Shown here piece after piece: positions 11,131 to 22,467 of a DNA stretch of 64,000 nt. The notes beneath the pieces were generated by a model. It saw only the letters and a list, made by a program, of their open reading frames with translations. It was not told the origin of the DNA and ran no database searches. Source of the stretch: Dichetophora obliterata (lineage: Eukaryota; Arthropoda; Insecta; Diptera; Sciomyzidae); contig OY986435.1 in assembly GCA_963920525.1 (NCBI GenBank), positions 258,995,462-259,059,461 on the forward strand, read 5' to 3'. Every line of letters starts with the position of its first letter. Within the stretch, counting starts at the first letter, position 1. The position numbers and the translations under genes are program-made.

Positions 11131-11303
11131 TTTTATATTAATTTCAATATTAATTGCGCATGATCAATGAATAGTTAATTCAAATTTATGCGCAAGTTAT
11201 CTTCTATTCACCTCATTTGCGCATGATTTATTACGCCAGTTGCTTACACATTATGAACACTTTGGTGATAAATCTTACACAAGTTACTCAAATATGATTG
11301 TTC

Positions 11304-11480
11304 TCTTTACTATAATATTAAAAGGAGACTCACGAAATTGTAAGACAGACAAGCTCGGTAACTGCTGAACCGATTTTGATAATTCTTTCTTTATTCAATT
11401 TGTATGATAATTTTCATTGTCAAAGCTTACCAAGTATTTAAAAAATAATGTATACATTATATACGGAGAAAATTCTGTTC
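11304..11480 (+). mobile_element. Helitron-like 5' end fragment
   Basis: Starts TCTTTACTATAATATTAAAA, then GGAGACTCACGAAATT and CTGCTGAACCGATTTTGAT. The same block occurs inverted at 59900-60084. No 3' end is recognised within the next few hundred bases. Confidence 0.45.
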
Positions 11481-11612
11481 AGCTATTATTCCCTATGTGC
11501 GTAACTTATTCGAAAATTGCGCATATTTATCAACTTTGAGCAACTGATCATAAATAAAGCATATGTGCTCATAAATATACAGCAAGAAATAGTCGTTATA
11601 CATATACGAGCA

Positions 11613-12985
11613 ATAGGGCGTATCGAAAATTTTACATCGTATTCTAAGAGGTCTCAAAAGTTGCGTATGGTGGTCAAGATCTCCCAAAAAAAAATATTAG
11701 GAAAAAATAAGGATGTCTTCCTCTCCCGCAAGGACAAAGTTTTATTTTAAGAAAAACAGTAAAAATCACGATCTCAAAATGCTTTGATTTTTATAAGAAA
11801 AACTACAAAAGTCAAGTTAATGTAAATAAAGACTTGAACTAACAATATCCTGCCAAACACGATGCCACTCTTGGTTTTTACCAAAAAAGTCCTGGCGTTT
11901 TCCCTAATTTTGGCGAATTAATAATTTGCATATTTTTTGCGTATGCATTTCCTTGTTTTTGAGAAATGTATTCTTGAATGCAATTTTTTAACTTTTCCAA
12001 AAAAATTAATATTAGTTTTTTTATCTCTGGCACCTGAAGTGAAACCGAGGATAATTTCCTCAATTAAGATTCTTCAAATAGTACTGAACAACACTCTGTC
12101 TCAAAGTATCAATTTACAGCACCTGATTAAGAACACAATTTTTTTCCAATTTTGACTTTTTTAAAAAAATTTTCCTTCCTTATGAATTTTATTATTTCGT
12201 TAAAACACCTCAACTCAGCATTCACAAAAATGTTACACTAAAATTTTGAGTTTCTGAGGTTGCCATTCGATGGGTCTCAATTTCCATAACAGTTTTTGTT
12301 AGAAGTGTTTTAATGAAATAATAACCATAAAGGTAATATGAACAAAATTGTTACATTTCTTGCTTGAAATAACTTTTTTAAACATTCCTTTTCCGGCTGT
12401 TTTAAAAAGCATATTTTTATACAGGGTTTTGTTCAAAACTATTTGCAGAATTCGAATTGGAAAAAATATTTTCGGTACCACTTCTGGTGCCCGAGATTAA
12501 TTTTTTACAACCTTACATTAATTTTTTTGAAAAAGCTAAAAAATTGTATAAAATATGCATTTCTCCAAAACAGGAAAATGCATATGCGAAAAATATTCAA
12601 ACTATTAGCTCGCCAAATTTAAGGAAAACCTTAACACTGTAATCAATATCACCAAAATTTAGACAATCAGAAAACAATTAAAAGCTCTGTGCTATCTCGA
12701 GTATACCTTTAGATTCGAATATCCTACACACAAGACACTGTGGGTAAAAAACAGGATTGGCATCGTGTTTGTCAAAATATTGTCAGTTAAAGTCTATATT
12801 TACTTTTGCTTTAATAAATATGTAGTTTTTCTTACAAAAACTTAAGCATTTTGAGATCGTGATTTTTACTGTTTTTCTCAAAAAACAAGTTAGTTATTGC
12901 GAGAGAGGAAGAGATTCTTATTTTTTCTAATATTTTTTTTGAGATCCTGACCATCCTATGCAACTTTTGAGTCCTCTTATTGCTC
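11613..12985. mobile_element. 1.4 kb foldback element, copy 1
   Basis: Left end is ATAGGGCGTATCGAAAATTT, matching the left end of copy 2 at 51337. The two arms are imperfect inverted repeats of several hundred bases each; for example CTTCCTCTCCCGCAAGG near 11710 pairs with the block near 12900. The right terminus is missing about 50 bp compared with copy 2. No transposase is encoded. The short frames inside (11517-12642) are by-products of the repeat. Confidence 0.75.
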
Positions 12986-12989
12986 AGAT

Positions 12990-13245
12990 TGTTCATAGAA
13001 CATGAACTAATTGTTTAAATTAAAAACACTTTGCGGATAAAATATAAACAAAATTTTCATAGACCATGCGCTATTGGTATCAATTGAAAACAAATTGTGC
13101 ATTTATTATGATTAAAGTATTTATAGCTTATGCCAGGGTTGTAGCCAGAATTTAGCAATGGGGAGTTTTTTATTCAAAATTAAAATATTAAAATGAACAA
13201 GTTTTTGTTTAATATTATTTTCAAGTTTAGTTTTTTATATATGTA
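12990..13245. other. AT-rich spacer, nothing recognised
   Basis: Short stretch between the foldback element and the SINE, without a frame or repeat call. Confidence 0.5.
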
Positions 13246-13256
13246 AGTAATTATAA

Positions 13257-13597
13257 TGGCGACCGTAGCCTAGTGGGTAGAGTGCGTGGCCCCTAAGCTA
13301 AAGAACCGCGGTAGCCCGGGTTCAATTCCAGCTCAGACAGAAAATTTTTTCTATTGAAATAATTTTTCTGTTCGGTCGTCACCTCTCTGCAGACAATGGC
13401 AAACCTCAGAGAGTAAAAAGTGCCATGTAAAGCTTCTTGAGAACATAAGCCGTTCGGATTCGGCATAAAACACGTAGGTCCAGTTCTCGGTCATTTGTGA
13501 TTAAACATTTAATAACACGCACAACACAATTGATCAATAGAAGCTAGGTCAAAGTCCTTCCAAGGGCTGAAATGGCCAGTTTATTATTATTATTAAT
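13257..13597 (+). mobile_element. tRNA-derived SINE, copy A
   Basis: The head has an RNA polymerase III A box (TAGCCTAGTGGGTAGAG) and a B box (GGTTCAATTCC), as in a tRNA. The body carries AATGGCAAACCTCAGAGAG and AAGCCGTTCGGATTCGGC, a motif shared by many insect SINEs. The tail is a short TTA repeat. The target duplication TAATTATA flanks it. SINEs are transcribed by polymerase III and moved by LINE proteins. Copy B is at 28691-29503; fragments are at 36480-36560 and 39870-39970. Confidence 0.85.
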
Positions 13598-13599
13598 TA

Positions 13600-14700
13600 T
13601 AGAAAGGTGCCTCGACTTCCATTAGAAAAAAAGTTATATTTTAACCCCTCTAGAAATTATCCAATTTTATAACGATTCCTAACATATTTTTGCTGTTGCC
13701 GTTCTTGAGATAAAACAATATGCACAAACATCTAGAAATCATGTTTTTCGTAAATGTATTGGCTGGTAGAATAGTTGTAAAATAACTAAGCTGTCAGATA
13801 CTAAAGGCTGGAAAAGGCTCTTTTGTTTTGCATTAGCATTAAAAGTAGTGCTGTTTTTCGTGCCTATTTTTTAATTTTAATTTACTAACTTCATTACTTC
13901 TAATACGATCCTCACTTTCAAGTTATCGTTGGAAATATTTTGAGTGCTTGCAATCATGGCAAAAATTTTTAATATTCATACATATTTAAGCTTAAATATT
14001 AATTATAAAATAAACTTCTTCTGAACAAATTTTGAACGATATTAAAAAAATAAAAATTAAGATCTTTTTATTTTTGAATGGAAATAAAATAAAAATTGTT
14101 AAAAATTATTTTTCTTTTTTTACAAATTTTACCAACACGTCCTGCTCTGTAACTGTGCGATCACTATTTATGCTAAGGGATGCACATCCGTTCAAACGGA
14201 TCTCAAAATATCAAAAATATCATATCAAAAATACACATAAATAAAGTAATTTATTTAAATTATTTCATTATTGAATTAACATAAAAAATTAAAGCTTATT
14301 TATATCTATTTATATCATAACACTAACACAATATACATGTACACCATATCTATATTGCGTTGTGTATTATAAAATAGAATATTCTAAAATAAAGAAATAT
14401 CTATAGCACATAAATTATATTTAATTCATATAAGAAATTGATGCTAAACAGTTTAAAAAATGGAATGCTTAGGAGAAGCAGACTTTAGTTATCCAATTAC
14501 TACTGAAAATATTAATTTATTTTGCAGGCTTATTACGTAATTGTTATTATATAAATATACATAAATACTCTTTCAATTTCCCCAATGAGCTAATTTGTTC
14601 ATATATATTGAATATTTATTTCCGATACGGTAGCACTTTTACTTAAAAGAAATAGCTTTACCAATATTATATATACTCTTTAATTCATATGTATAAACTG
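13600..14700. other. AT-rich stretch, nothing recognised
   Basis: No supported frame. Long A/T runs and TATA-type dinucleotide stretches only. The 14032-14244 frame is Lys/Ile-rich low complexity. Confidence 0.5.
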
Positions 14701-14754
14701 TTTTCTAAAATAGTTCGATATAGCTACAAATAAACATCTACAAAAAATTAAAGC

Positions 14755-15200
14755 ATGTACAACAATAACTACCAAGCAAATCTACAACCACAACACAGTG
14801 AGAATGAAAAGGTTCACAGCGGTTGCGCAACGTTAGAGGCAATCGCGTCGGAAGCGAATTTCATCTGGGGGGGCAGTACAAATGGGGGGGCAGTACAAAT
14901 GGTGGTGCAAAAAAAGTTCACCAAAATTTCTTCACATGAAACATGAAGAAGAGAGAAAGAAGAGGAAAATATATAATACAAAAATATTATCGTTGTAAAA
15001 TAACTGATATTTTGAATAATTTTTCCTTTTAAATTGTTTATCTAGCTAAAAAAGTGGGGGGCAACTGCCCACCTTGTCCCCCCCGCTTCCGACGCCAATG
15101 GTTAGAGGGGGTGAACGAATCGGCGTCAGAAATAAACCGCATTTTGCTTGCTATGTTTTCTGTTTGCCTGGTAGCAAAATCTCAAGTGGTGAAATGGCAA
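14755..15200. repeat. dispersed repeat copy, interrupted by a MITE
   Basis: The flanks 14755-14839 and 15101-15150 match the uninterrupted copy at 44870-45000: ACCAAGCAAATCTA, CAGCGGTTG, CGTTAGAGG and then GAACGAATCG. The family has no recognised coding capacity. The edges of the repeat are not defined. Confidence 0.65.
14840..15100. mobile_element. 261 bp MITE with 8-bp target duplication
   Basis: Ends CAATCGCGTCGGAAGCG and the complement of CATTGGCGTCGGAAGCG. The 8 bp GTTAGAGG occurs at 14832-14839 and 15101-15108. G runs (GGGGGGGCAGTACAAATGG twice) lie inside. The 8-bp duplication and CA-starting ends fit a P or hAT superfamily derivative; the sequence alone does not decide. Confidence 0.8.
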
Positions 15201-15629
15201 AATTAGACAAGGAAGTGTTAGGGCGGAGAGTCGGTAACCGAAATTGTCAAAACGAAGTGGACATTTCAAATAAAATCTGCAACCATTGAGAATGCAATAT
15301 GAAAGCAAAAATTAGCCAAAATACCAAAATGGCTGAGTTTGACAGTTATGGTCACTAAGAAAGAGAACACATTCAGCCCTAACACTACCTTGTCTAGTTG
15401 TACTATGAGTGGTGGTATCAAACAAACACCAAATACCAAAAATTATAAATTTATTTTATTTTAACTTACAGCAGCTCTACATATACATTGAAAAAGAACA
15501 GTATCTTTCAATGTTTCGCAGCGGAGCAAAGGGAGGGAAAAACAATGCGTCAGCAGAGGAACTTATTGATGGTTGCTTGCTACATTTGCTGAGCGCCTTG
15601 TAGTCAAGATCCAAGAGCGTCATTTAAAA

Positions 15630-15752
15630 ACCTACTCGCTGTCTGTATTGTTGACGAGAGTTACTCGCAAAATGACGATGACGATGACGCAAACCAAAGA
15701 TTTACCCTCTACGAAAATCGTTCAACGCGCGTAAAGAAGTTTTCACTTAAAA
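15630..15752 (+). repeat. direct repeat, copy 1 of 2
   Basis: About 110 bp (TGTATTG.TGACGAGAGTT, CAAAGATTTACCCTCTAC, AAATCGTTCAAC, AAGAAGTTTTCACTT) recurs at 17197-17310 in the same orientation. The pair brackets the compound foldback element and the LINE fragment. The downstream copy leads into a Helitron-like 3' end. Confidence 0.7.
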
Positions 15753-15767
15753 AAAATAGCGAAATTG

Positions 15768-16341
15768 CTTGAGTTTGTGTGTGCGTGGGCCAACGATCTC
15801 CCGGTTCATCAGAAAGCGCAGCAAAGTTAAATTGGCTTTCTTTGCTGGTGAACGTCCTCCTAGTGCCACCAGCAGCAGCACAAGCAAGTGCAGCGCAAAT
15901 TTCTTGCTAGCCAACATCATCCAACTGCCATCACCAGCAGCACAAGCAAATGAAGCGCAAATTCTCTGCTTTCAATTTATTGAATTCACGCCGGAGTATA
16001 ATGGCACAAATTATCCTTTGCGCTTGAGACTTGCTGAAATGATGTTTCTGAAATATTGGAGAGCTGACCAGTCAATTGAATTGTGCTGCACTTGCTGGTA
16101 CTGCTCGTGGCAACTCTCGGAGAACGTTGGCAAGCAAAAGTATCAGGAAATTTGCGCTGCACTTGCTTGTGCTACTGGTGATGGCACTTGGAGGATATTG
16201 GCTAGCAACAAATTTTGCACTGCATTTGCTGGTGGTGGCACTGGAGGACGTTGCCAGCAAAAAAAAGCCAATTTAACATTGCTGCACTTGCTGATGCACC
16301 GGGAGATCGTTGACCCACACACACGCACACAAAAACTCAAG
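15768..16341. mobile_element. compound foldback element, tandem repeats in the arms
   Basis: The outer ends are inverted: CTTGAGTTTGTGTGTGCG on the left, and ACACGCACACAAAAACTCAAG on the right with one base added. The arms (about 15768-15975 and 16070-16341) each consist of three or four degenerate tandem units of roughly 60-65 bp. Each unit contains versions of GCTAGCCAACATC, CATCACCAGCAGCACAAGC and AGCGCAAAT. Arms made of tandem repeats are the hallmark of Foldback-type elements. The 202-codon frame at 15769-16377 is this repeat read through, with no known domain, so no protein is claimed. Confidence 0.75.
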
Positions 16342-16404
16342 TACTTTCGTTATGTTTTTTATTATTTTATATTTTAAGTTTTTTAAGTTTACAATATTAC
16401 AAGT

Positions 16405-16640
16405 TTACGAAATAAGTTGCAAGTACGCCCACGCAAGGAAGCTTGGTATCACCACGGATGACAACTGCAGGAAGTGCAAGGAACCGGGCACAGTGGAGAC
16501 CCTGTAGCACCTACTATGCACATGCCCCGCCCTACTTAGATCGAGACTAAAATACCTAGGCTCATCGACATTTCCGTCGCTTAAAGATGTAGCCAAGGTG
16601 TCTCTGGAATCCCTTTAAAGGGTGAAAATAAAAAGCCACT
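16405..16640 (+). pseudogene. LINE 3' fragment, C-terminal zinc knuckle
   Basis: Plus-strand reading gives KYAHARKLGITTDDNCRKC, a stop in place of the Glu before HLLCTCP, then RSRLKYLGSSTFPSLKDVAK and a stop near 16618. CxxC...H...C is the C-terminal knuckle that follows RNase H in this LINE group. The tail GSST.PSLKDVA is almost the same as at 8976-9020, so both copies belong to one family. The fragment is 5'-truncated just upstream of the knuckle. Confidence 0.75.
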
Positions 16641-16649
16641 GACAAATAC

Positions 16650-17190
16650 AACAAGTGTGAAAATTGTCAAACTTTGACGATGCATAGTAATATAAGAGCA
16701 TGCATGTAATTATTTGAATGTTCAACATATTCCTTTATCACAACTTAAAGATTAAAATGCTAAAACACTCAATCCGTACATTATTTTTCTTGTTTGCAAA
16801 CGAATTTCCAGCAGAAAAAAGCAGAAAAAGAAGAAGATTGTTCATTTTTAAATCTCACCATGAATAGCGGCTGTTTGAGTAAAAGCAAATTTTTTTAAAA
16901 TGTTAACAAATACAACATCTGAAGAAATTGCCAAACTTTTAAAGTATATATAGACCAATATAGAGCGAATTAATAATAAGTTTTGGTTGCAAACATCTTA
17001 TTGCAACCTAACTTAAGTATTTATGTACTAACAAACAGATCATATGCATTAATTTCAGGAGTTGCCAAGAACAAAAGTAATTTCAGAGTTGCGGCCGATT
17101 AAGAACAAAAGTGACGATCATTGTTGATTTCTCTTATGCACAAATACATGCAAATATTTTTTGAGGTTATGTTTTCTAAGTTTCCTATCT
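16650..17190. other. no gene recognised
   Basis: AT-rich sequence with no supported frame or boundary. Confidence 0.5.
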
Positions 17191-17196
17191 TGTTAG

Positions 17197-17350
17197 CTTT
17201 GCTTTCTGTATTGATGACGAGAGTTCCTCGAAAAAATACCATGACGCATACCAAAGATTTACCCTCTACCAAAATCGTTCAACACGCCTAAAGAAGTTTT
17301 CACTTCAAAAATTGTTTCCGTATCGCGAGCAAAGCCGCATAGGGTTGCTA
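17197..17350 (+). mobile_element. direct repeat copy 2 leading into Helitron-like 3' end
   Basis: The 110 bp repeat (see 15630-15752) is followed by ATCGCGAGCAAAGCCGCATA and GGGTTGCTAGT, the same terminus as at 3505-3550 in opposite orientation. The CTAG/T end with a GC-rich stem just inside suggests a Helitron 3' end. It may mean the direct repeat is part of the Helitron body. Confidence 0.45.
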
Positions 17351-17351
17351 G

Positions 17352-18430
17352 TAACCATTATATATATAAGAGTTACTTTTTTTTATCAATATTTTGAAAA
17401 TTTTGCTTTCTCTATGATCTTCATGATCTAAAAGATGTTAAATATCTGCTCCAATGCATAACTTCAATAAATTTACCCAAACATATACATATTTATTCGA
17501 ATTTTGCTAACAATACCGGTAAGTATCCATTGAAATGAGCTTTTAAAAATTAAAACTAATGACAAATTATTTTTTACAATGGCAAGTTTTTAGTTTTGGC
17601 AGTTCTGTTTATTGAACCATCTGGTTCAATATCTATAGCATCTTAACTGAGTAACGATACTATTATTAAGAAATTCAGTTAGGCTAAAAATAGGAAATTT
17701 CTGTTTCTTTTATTATTTTCTTTTATTTTTGTCAAAATACATAGTTTGCAATTTTATGAATAAAAAGTGGCAATTTGCAGAAGTTCTTTATTTTACAAAA
17801 TCCATTTTTTTGCATTATCCAAGGGCCTCGCAAAATTTACTGCATGCAAGTATCTCTTCTAAAATGTATATTTATTAAACTCGTGCCTTAACACATTCTT
17901 CAATGCGGATGCATTTTTAAGCACATTAAAACTTTAGAATCTTCTCAAACGCAGCAATTTTGTTGAAGTTTTCCATTTGAAGATATTTTCGTTATGGATA
18001 CTTTGACGTGTGTAACCATTGCAACGACACTATCAAGAAAAACCAATTGTGTAAACGTGATGTGATTTCGATTCACTTTTGGACAGATATTCTTTGAATT
18101 TGACCACACACACAAATTGGAAATGGGAATGAAAGAATTTTTGTTGTTATTATGATGTTCTGTGCACGACTCGTCAGACACTCAACACTTTGTTAACAAT
18201 GAGTTTTAGAGCTTAACGTTTGAATCCATTGATCTAGAACATGTTTTTATTCCACTTGTGTTTGTTTCAAGGATACGAAAATTCTCGGTCTTACGTTAAA
18301 TTTTATTAAAACTAAAAGCGTTTCTATAATGTTCTCTATCTCAGGTACAACACTCAATAGACTTCAAGTAATTTTCATTTAATAAAGAAGATCCATAGTT
18401 GCAGCACGAATGCAAGAGAACACATTTATT
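17352..18430. other. no gene recognised
   Basis: AT-rich; the minus-strand frame at 17945-18181 has no recognisable motif. Confidence 0.5.
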
Positions 18431-18439
18431 CGTTTCAAC

Positions 18440-20595
18440 CAGTGTTGCCAACAATTTTTGAAAAATAAAGCTATGTGAGCACAACAAAAAAGCTAGAAAA
18501 AGCAAGACAAGAGTTTAAAACAAGCTAAAAAAAGACTACAAAATTAAATCAATAAAATTATAAAATTTTCGTATTTTTATAAAAAACTTCATTTATTAAA
18601 ATCACAGAACATAGGAATTAAAATTGGTCTATTTAAACGAGGAAATTTTTTGCTATTGTAATTCTATTGCTGTAATTTCATCAACAGTATATTTACATTT
18701 TTCTTTGTCAATGTATGAAAATATATTAGGTTTGGTTTTTTTTTAAGGTATTTTGAACAGAAAAGGAATCTATGTTTTTCAGTGTTTCGATATTTTTTGG
18801 TAAATGTTGACGCAGTTGTTTTATTAAAATAATTAGAAAATTCCGACATGTTTTGCGTATGCGTTTTCCGGTTTCAATATTGGTTGTTTTGTTAATATTT
18901 GATTTTATAAATTCCTCAAAACTATATGAAAATGTTGGTACTGAGATAAGGAAAGCTTCCAGATCGGAGCATAAAGGATCGAAGTTGTTACAATTTTTTG
19001 TTATCATATTGCATAAGAAATGAAGTAATGTATTTAATTCAGCAAAAAGTTTTGTAGGCTGTGTTACTTTCAAACATTTTATTAATTTTTTGCACTTCAT
19101 TTAAGACTGGCTTTAAGAATTGAAGGTATGCTAAGTTAGAATCTACAAATAATATGGCCAAGAGTTTCGCTTAATGACACGACTCATTTTAGCAAGATAT
19201 CTCAAAATGAGTTTTTAACTCAAGCTTTTCTGGTATCGCAGGCTTTAACGATTTTCGTCGGCTCGTGTCCATCGTTTATTGCAGAAAATATTTTTGAATA
19301 GAAACTTTGCCTAGATGCCAATTTTGAAAACTAATTGTAGGAATGACAAATGCAAGGCACAAGTATAATGTTTGGGTTGTTTTTTTTAAGTATTATCACT
19401 CCCCTGTTGACACCGACTCTAACACTAGCGTTATCTGTGCCAAGACCTTTACAGTTTTTTATATCCAATCTATATTCTTTTAAGGTTTTTAAAATTGCTG
19501 CAACTATTCCGTCCGCTACACTATTTTCTAGCTCACCTAATTTTAAGAATGCATTTATAAATGCTATACTTCTTATACTATAATAATGTATAACAATCCT
19601 CAAATACTTTTTGACGCTAACATCAGTGGACTCGTCTATGAATAAACTGAAAGAAGAGTTTCCGATATCTGATTTCAGCTCTTTTTGAAAATACGGAAAC
19701 AAAATATTTTTTATAACACCAGTGCATTTTGTCCTATTAGACGCAGATCATCTGATAGCTTACTATCTGAAAAAATAGTTTTTGCATGATGGTCAGATGG
19801 TCAATCGCTCGAATTGAGGCATGGCAAGCAGCGTATAGTGCATTTTTGAGTTCAGCTATTTTCAACTTATTGTTGAATTTTGGCTTCAGAGGCAAAGCAA
19901 ACACCGTTACTCTGGCAAATAGAGCTATGGCTTCAATAGGCTTCGCTGTTTTTTTATGTGCAATAAGGCCAGAAAGTTTTGGCATCACTTTGCAATACAG
20001 CAAAATATTTACAGCTCAAATGTGTCTTTCCTTTAACAAGCCACATTCTATCATCTGCTAACCAGCTCGAAGTTCGAAGTTTTTGCTTAAAAATCCTAAA
20101 TGTCAAAATTTGCTAAAAACATAACTGAATTAAAAGTGTAACCTATTAACCTGTTCTTTGAGCTTCAGATAGGTTTCTCGTCCGAATCACCATCAGATTC
20201 ATCACTGCTATCAACATAAGTTTCATTCATAGTTACAGTTCGGTCGGTTGCAGCCTCCACCGTCTCGGTATCCTTGCGAAGTTTTTTAAAGTACCTGCAT
20301 AATTTATAAGTTCAAATATTTGTTTTATTTTAGGTTAATAGTAAGCATAATAAGCAGCTCTTTTTATTTGCTTCTTCATTTTATGTTATTAAATATATGT
20401 TTTTACTCCTTTTGTCTAAATCACCACTCATATTTTCAGTTATGTTATTCACAATAGTGCGCAAACATTAAAACCGCAAACACATTGGCACAAAAGGTTT
20501 TTTCGATTTTGTTCGAAAGTTTTGCGACACACTTAAAAATTTATATTAAAAATTGCTAGAAAAAAAAGCTAAATCTAGCTAACTTGGCAACACTG
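18440..20595 (-). mobile_element. hAT transposon, 2.16 kb, defective
   Basis: Termini are CAGTGTTGCCAA and its complement TTGGCAACACTG. Flanks are GTTTCAAC (18432-18439) and GTCTCAAC (20596-20603), an 8-bp target duplication with one mismatch. This is a complete hAT unit by its ends. The transposase is read on the minus strand but is broken by stops and frameshifts. Canonical hAT elements of this type are 2.5-4 kb, so this copy has probably lost internal sequence. Confidence 0.9.
18726..20290 (-). pseudogene. hAT transposase (ZBED/SCAND3-like), broken
   Basis: Pieces in order on the minus strand: about 20160-20290, an acidic N-terminal part (ATDRTVTMNETYVDSSDE); 19737-20003, MPKLSGLIAHKKTAKPIEAI; 19331-19702, the RNase H-like core with SLFIDESTDVSVKKYLRIV and GLGTDNASV, then CICHS; 18726-19100, a C-terminal helical part. 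DESTD and GTDNAS are typical of hAT transposases related to vertebrate ZBED and SCAND3 proteins. It would cut and paste the element using the CAGTG ends. Many stops separate the parts, so it is inactive. Confidence 0.85.
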
Positions 20596-20603
20596 GTCTC
20601 AAC

Positions 20604-20930
20604 CAACTTTCAAATAGTGTTGCTAAGAAACGCAGTAAGAAAATAAAAATGTGTGATGTGTTTGTGGAAGATACTGTTAGAAGATCTCAATCCTGAGATA
20701 CAGTTTTTTTTAACAATGTCAGTCCCTTTAAATTTTGGAACTTTTTCAAATTTCACAAAAAATGTATACAAATATTTTAAAAACTACAACCTTTCGTATT
20801 AAAAAATAATTATAAAATAGTAATCTAAAGAAAATGATGAAGACATGGTGGAGGAGAATTTAAAAAAAAGGGTTTATCTAACTTAATAAGTTTCGATATT
20901 TTAAAAAAGGCAAGGCCATTTCCAGATGGC
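20604..20930. other. spacer between two hAT remnants
   Basis: No frame. AT-rich, with the phrase AAATTTTGGAACTTTTTC. Nothing recognised. Confidence 0.5.
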
Positions 20931-20939
20931 CATTTCGGC

Positions 20940-21762
20940 CATAACTCACTGTCTCATAGAAAATTTGTGACATTTCTAAAAAATTCAAATGCTTCTCACC
21001 ACGATCTATTAATGTTTACTGAGGTACAATGGTTAAGCCGAGGTAACAGTATTAATAGATTGTTTGAGCTTAGAAATGAAGTATTTGAATTTTTAGAAGC
21101 TGAAAATATCGAAATAACCGAAAAAGAATATATAAAAGATTGTCAATTTATTTGAGACATGGCGTTTTTAACAGACATTTGTAACATTTTGAATGAGTTG
21201 AATTTGAAGCTGCAGGGAAAAGATAATAATATTTCTGATATGCTTAAAACTCTTTCAGATCTTAAAACTCAGCTATATTTACTTGCAGCTCAAATTGATT
21301 CTGAAGACTTTTCGGACTTTCCGAAAACTTCTGTTATTTACGACAAGGAGAAATATAATGGAAATATTAAAAATACTTATGGAAATATTAGAAACGCTTT
21401 TTAATAATTTTAATGACAGGTTTAAGGATTTCAAAACCCTTTTAAATGCGATATATTAAAGTATGAATTTCCAATCCAAACAGAACTTATTATACTTCAA
21501 AGTGAATTAGATTTCCCGGATAATATTATCAATATAGAATTCTGGAAAAATCTGGATGGTACAATATATCCTGAAATAAAGAAGATTTCATTGAAGTGTT
21601 TATCTTTATCCTCAACGAATTTTTGCGAACAAATATTTTCAGATTTGAATTATATTTGCTCAAAAAAACGCAATAAGCTGAATTCTTCTAGTTTGAGAAA
21701 TATACTTTTATTGCGTAACTGCAATAAGAGTATCAACATAGAAGATTCCATTACTTTTTAAT
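20940..21762 (+). pseudogene. second hAT transposase remnant, C-terminal half
   Basis: Two plus-strand frames, 20967-21155 and 21159-21404, are separated by a single stop: HDLLMFTEVQWLSRGNSINR, FELRNEVFEFL, then WD.AFLTDICNILNELNLKL with W changed to a stop. After a frameshift it continues to 21762 with KISLKCLSLSSTNFCEQIFS and KRNKLNSSSLRNILLL, the hAT dimerisation region. This is the ZBED5-type group. It belongs to a different copy from 18440-20595: the orientation is opposite and it lies outside that element's duplications. N-terminal and core parts are missing and no ends were found. Confidence 0.8.
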
Positions 21763-21896
21763 TGCAAATTGAACAATGATTAATTGAGGGAAAATTTATA
21801 AACACTTCGAAGAATCTTTTTATTTCGAAATATATCATACTACTCAGATGTCCACATATATAAATTATATATGTGTGTATTATAGATATATATATA

Positions 21897-22207
21897 TTAG
21901 GGCGGGTCAAATTCTGGCTCAGCGAAATTCATAAAATACATGTAATTTCAAGACTTTTTCTCCACTACAGCATATACAAATTCTGAAAAAAAGCTGTGCG
22001 GACTTTCGTAAATAGATTCATACACATACATTCATACATTCATATTTTATAATTGAGAACAAAATCTATTTACGAAAGTCCGCATAGCTTTTTTTCAGAA
22101 TTTGTATATGCTGTAGTGGAGAAAAAGTCTTGAAATTACATGTATTTTACGAATTTCGCTGAGCCAGACATCCAAAAAATTCGTCCATACAAATTGACCA
22201 GCCCTAA
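21897..22207. mobile_element. 311 bp hairpin foldback element, copy 1
   Basis: Ends TTAGGGCGGGTCAA... and ...TTGACCAGCCCTAA. Most of each arm is complementary to the other: CTGGCTCAGCGAAATTC, TTTCAAGACTTTTTCTCCAC and GTGCGGACTTTCGTAAATAG all reappear inverted. The flanks are TATATA on both sides. Copy 2 at 48019-48329 is nearly identical but inverted. No protein. A transcript would fold into a long hairpin. Confidence 0.85.
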
Positions 22208-22220
22208 TATATATCTATCA

Positions 22221-22295
22221 ATACATTCATCAAGAGTATTACTAAAATAAATACATTCATCAAGAGTATTACAAAAATATGTACATTCATTAATT
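22221..22295. repeat. tandem repeat, about 33 bp unit
   Basis: ATACATTCATCAAGAGTATTAC-type unit occurs twice in full and partly a third time. It lies inside a chance minus-strand frame (22136-22369), which explains that frame's repeated residues. Confidence 0.65.
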
Positions 22296-22467
22296 TTACA
22301 TTTCCCTTTTGTTAAATAAAGAAACAGAAAAAAATTACAACACCCACAACACATGTGCTTTCGTCGCAACCTCGTTGACGACTAAATAAAATGAATAGCA
22401 AATTGTTTTCTTCCAGTGTTATCTCGTCACTCTCACCAATACTACTACCTTGGGCATCTATGTATTA

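Noticed and set aside
15769..16377. 202-residue plus-strand open frame as a real gene
   Set aside because: It covers an inverted tandem repeat with a matching frame on the other strand and no domain; the foldback structure explains it.
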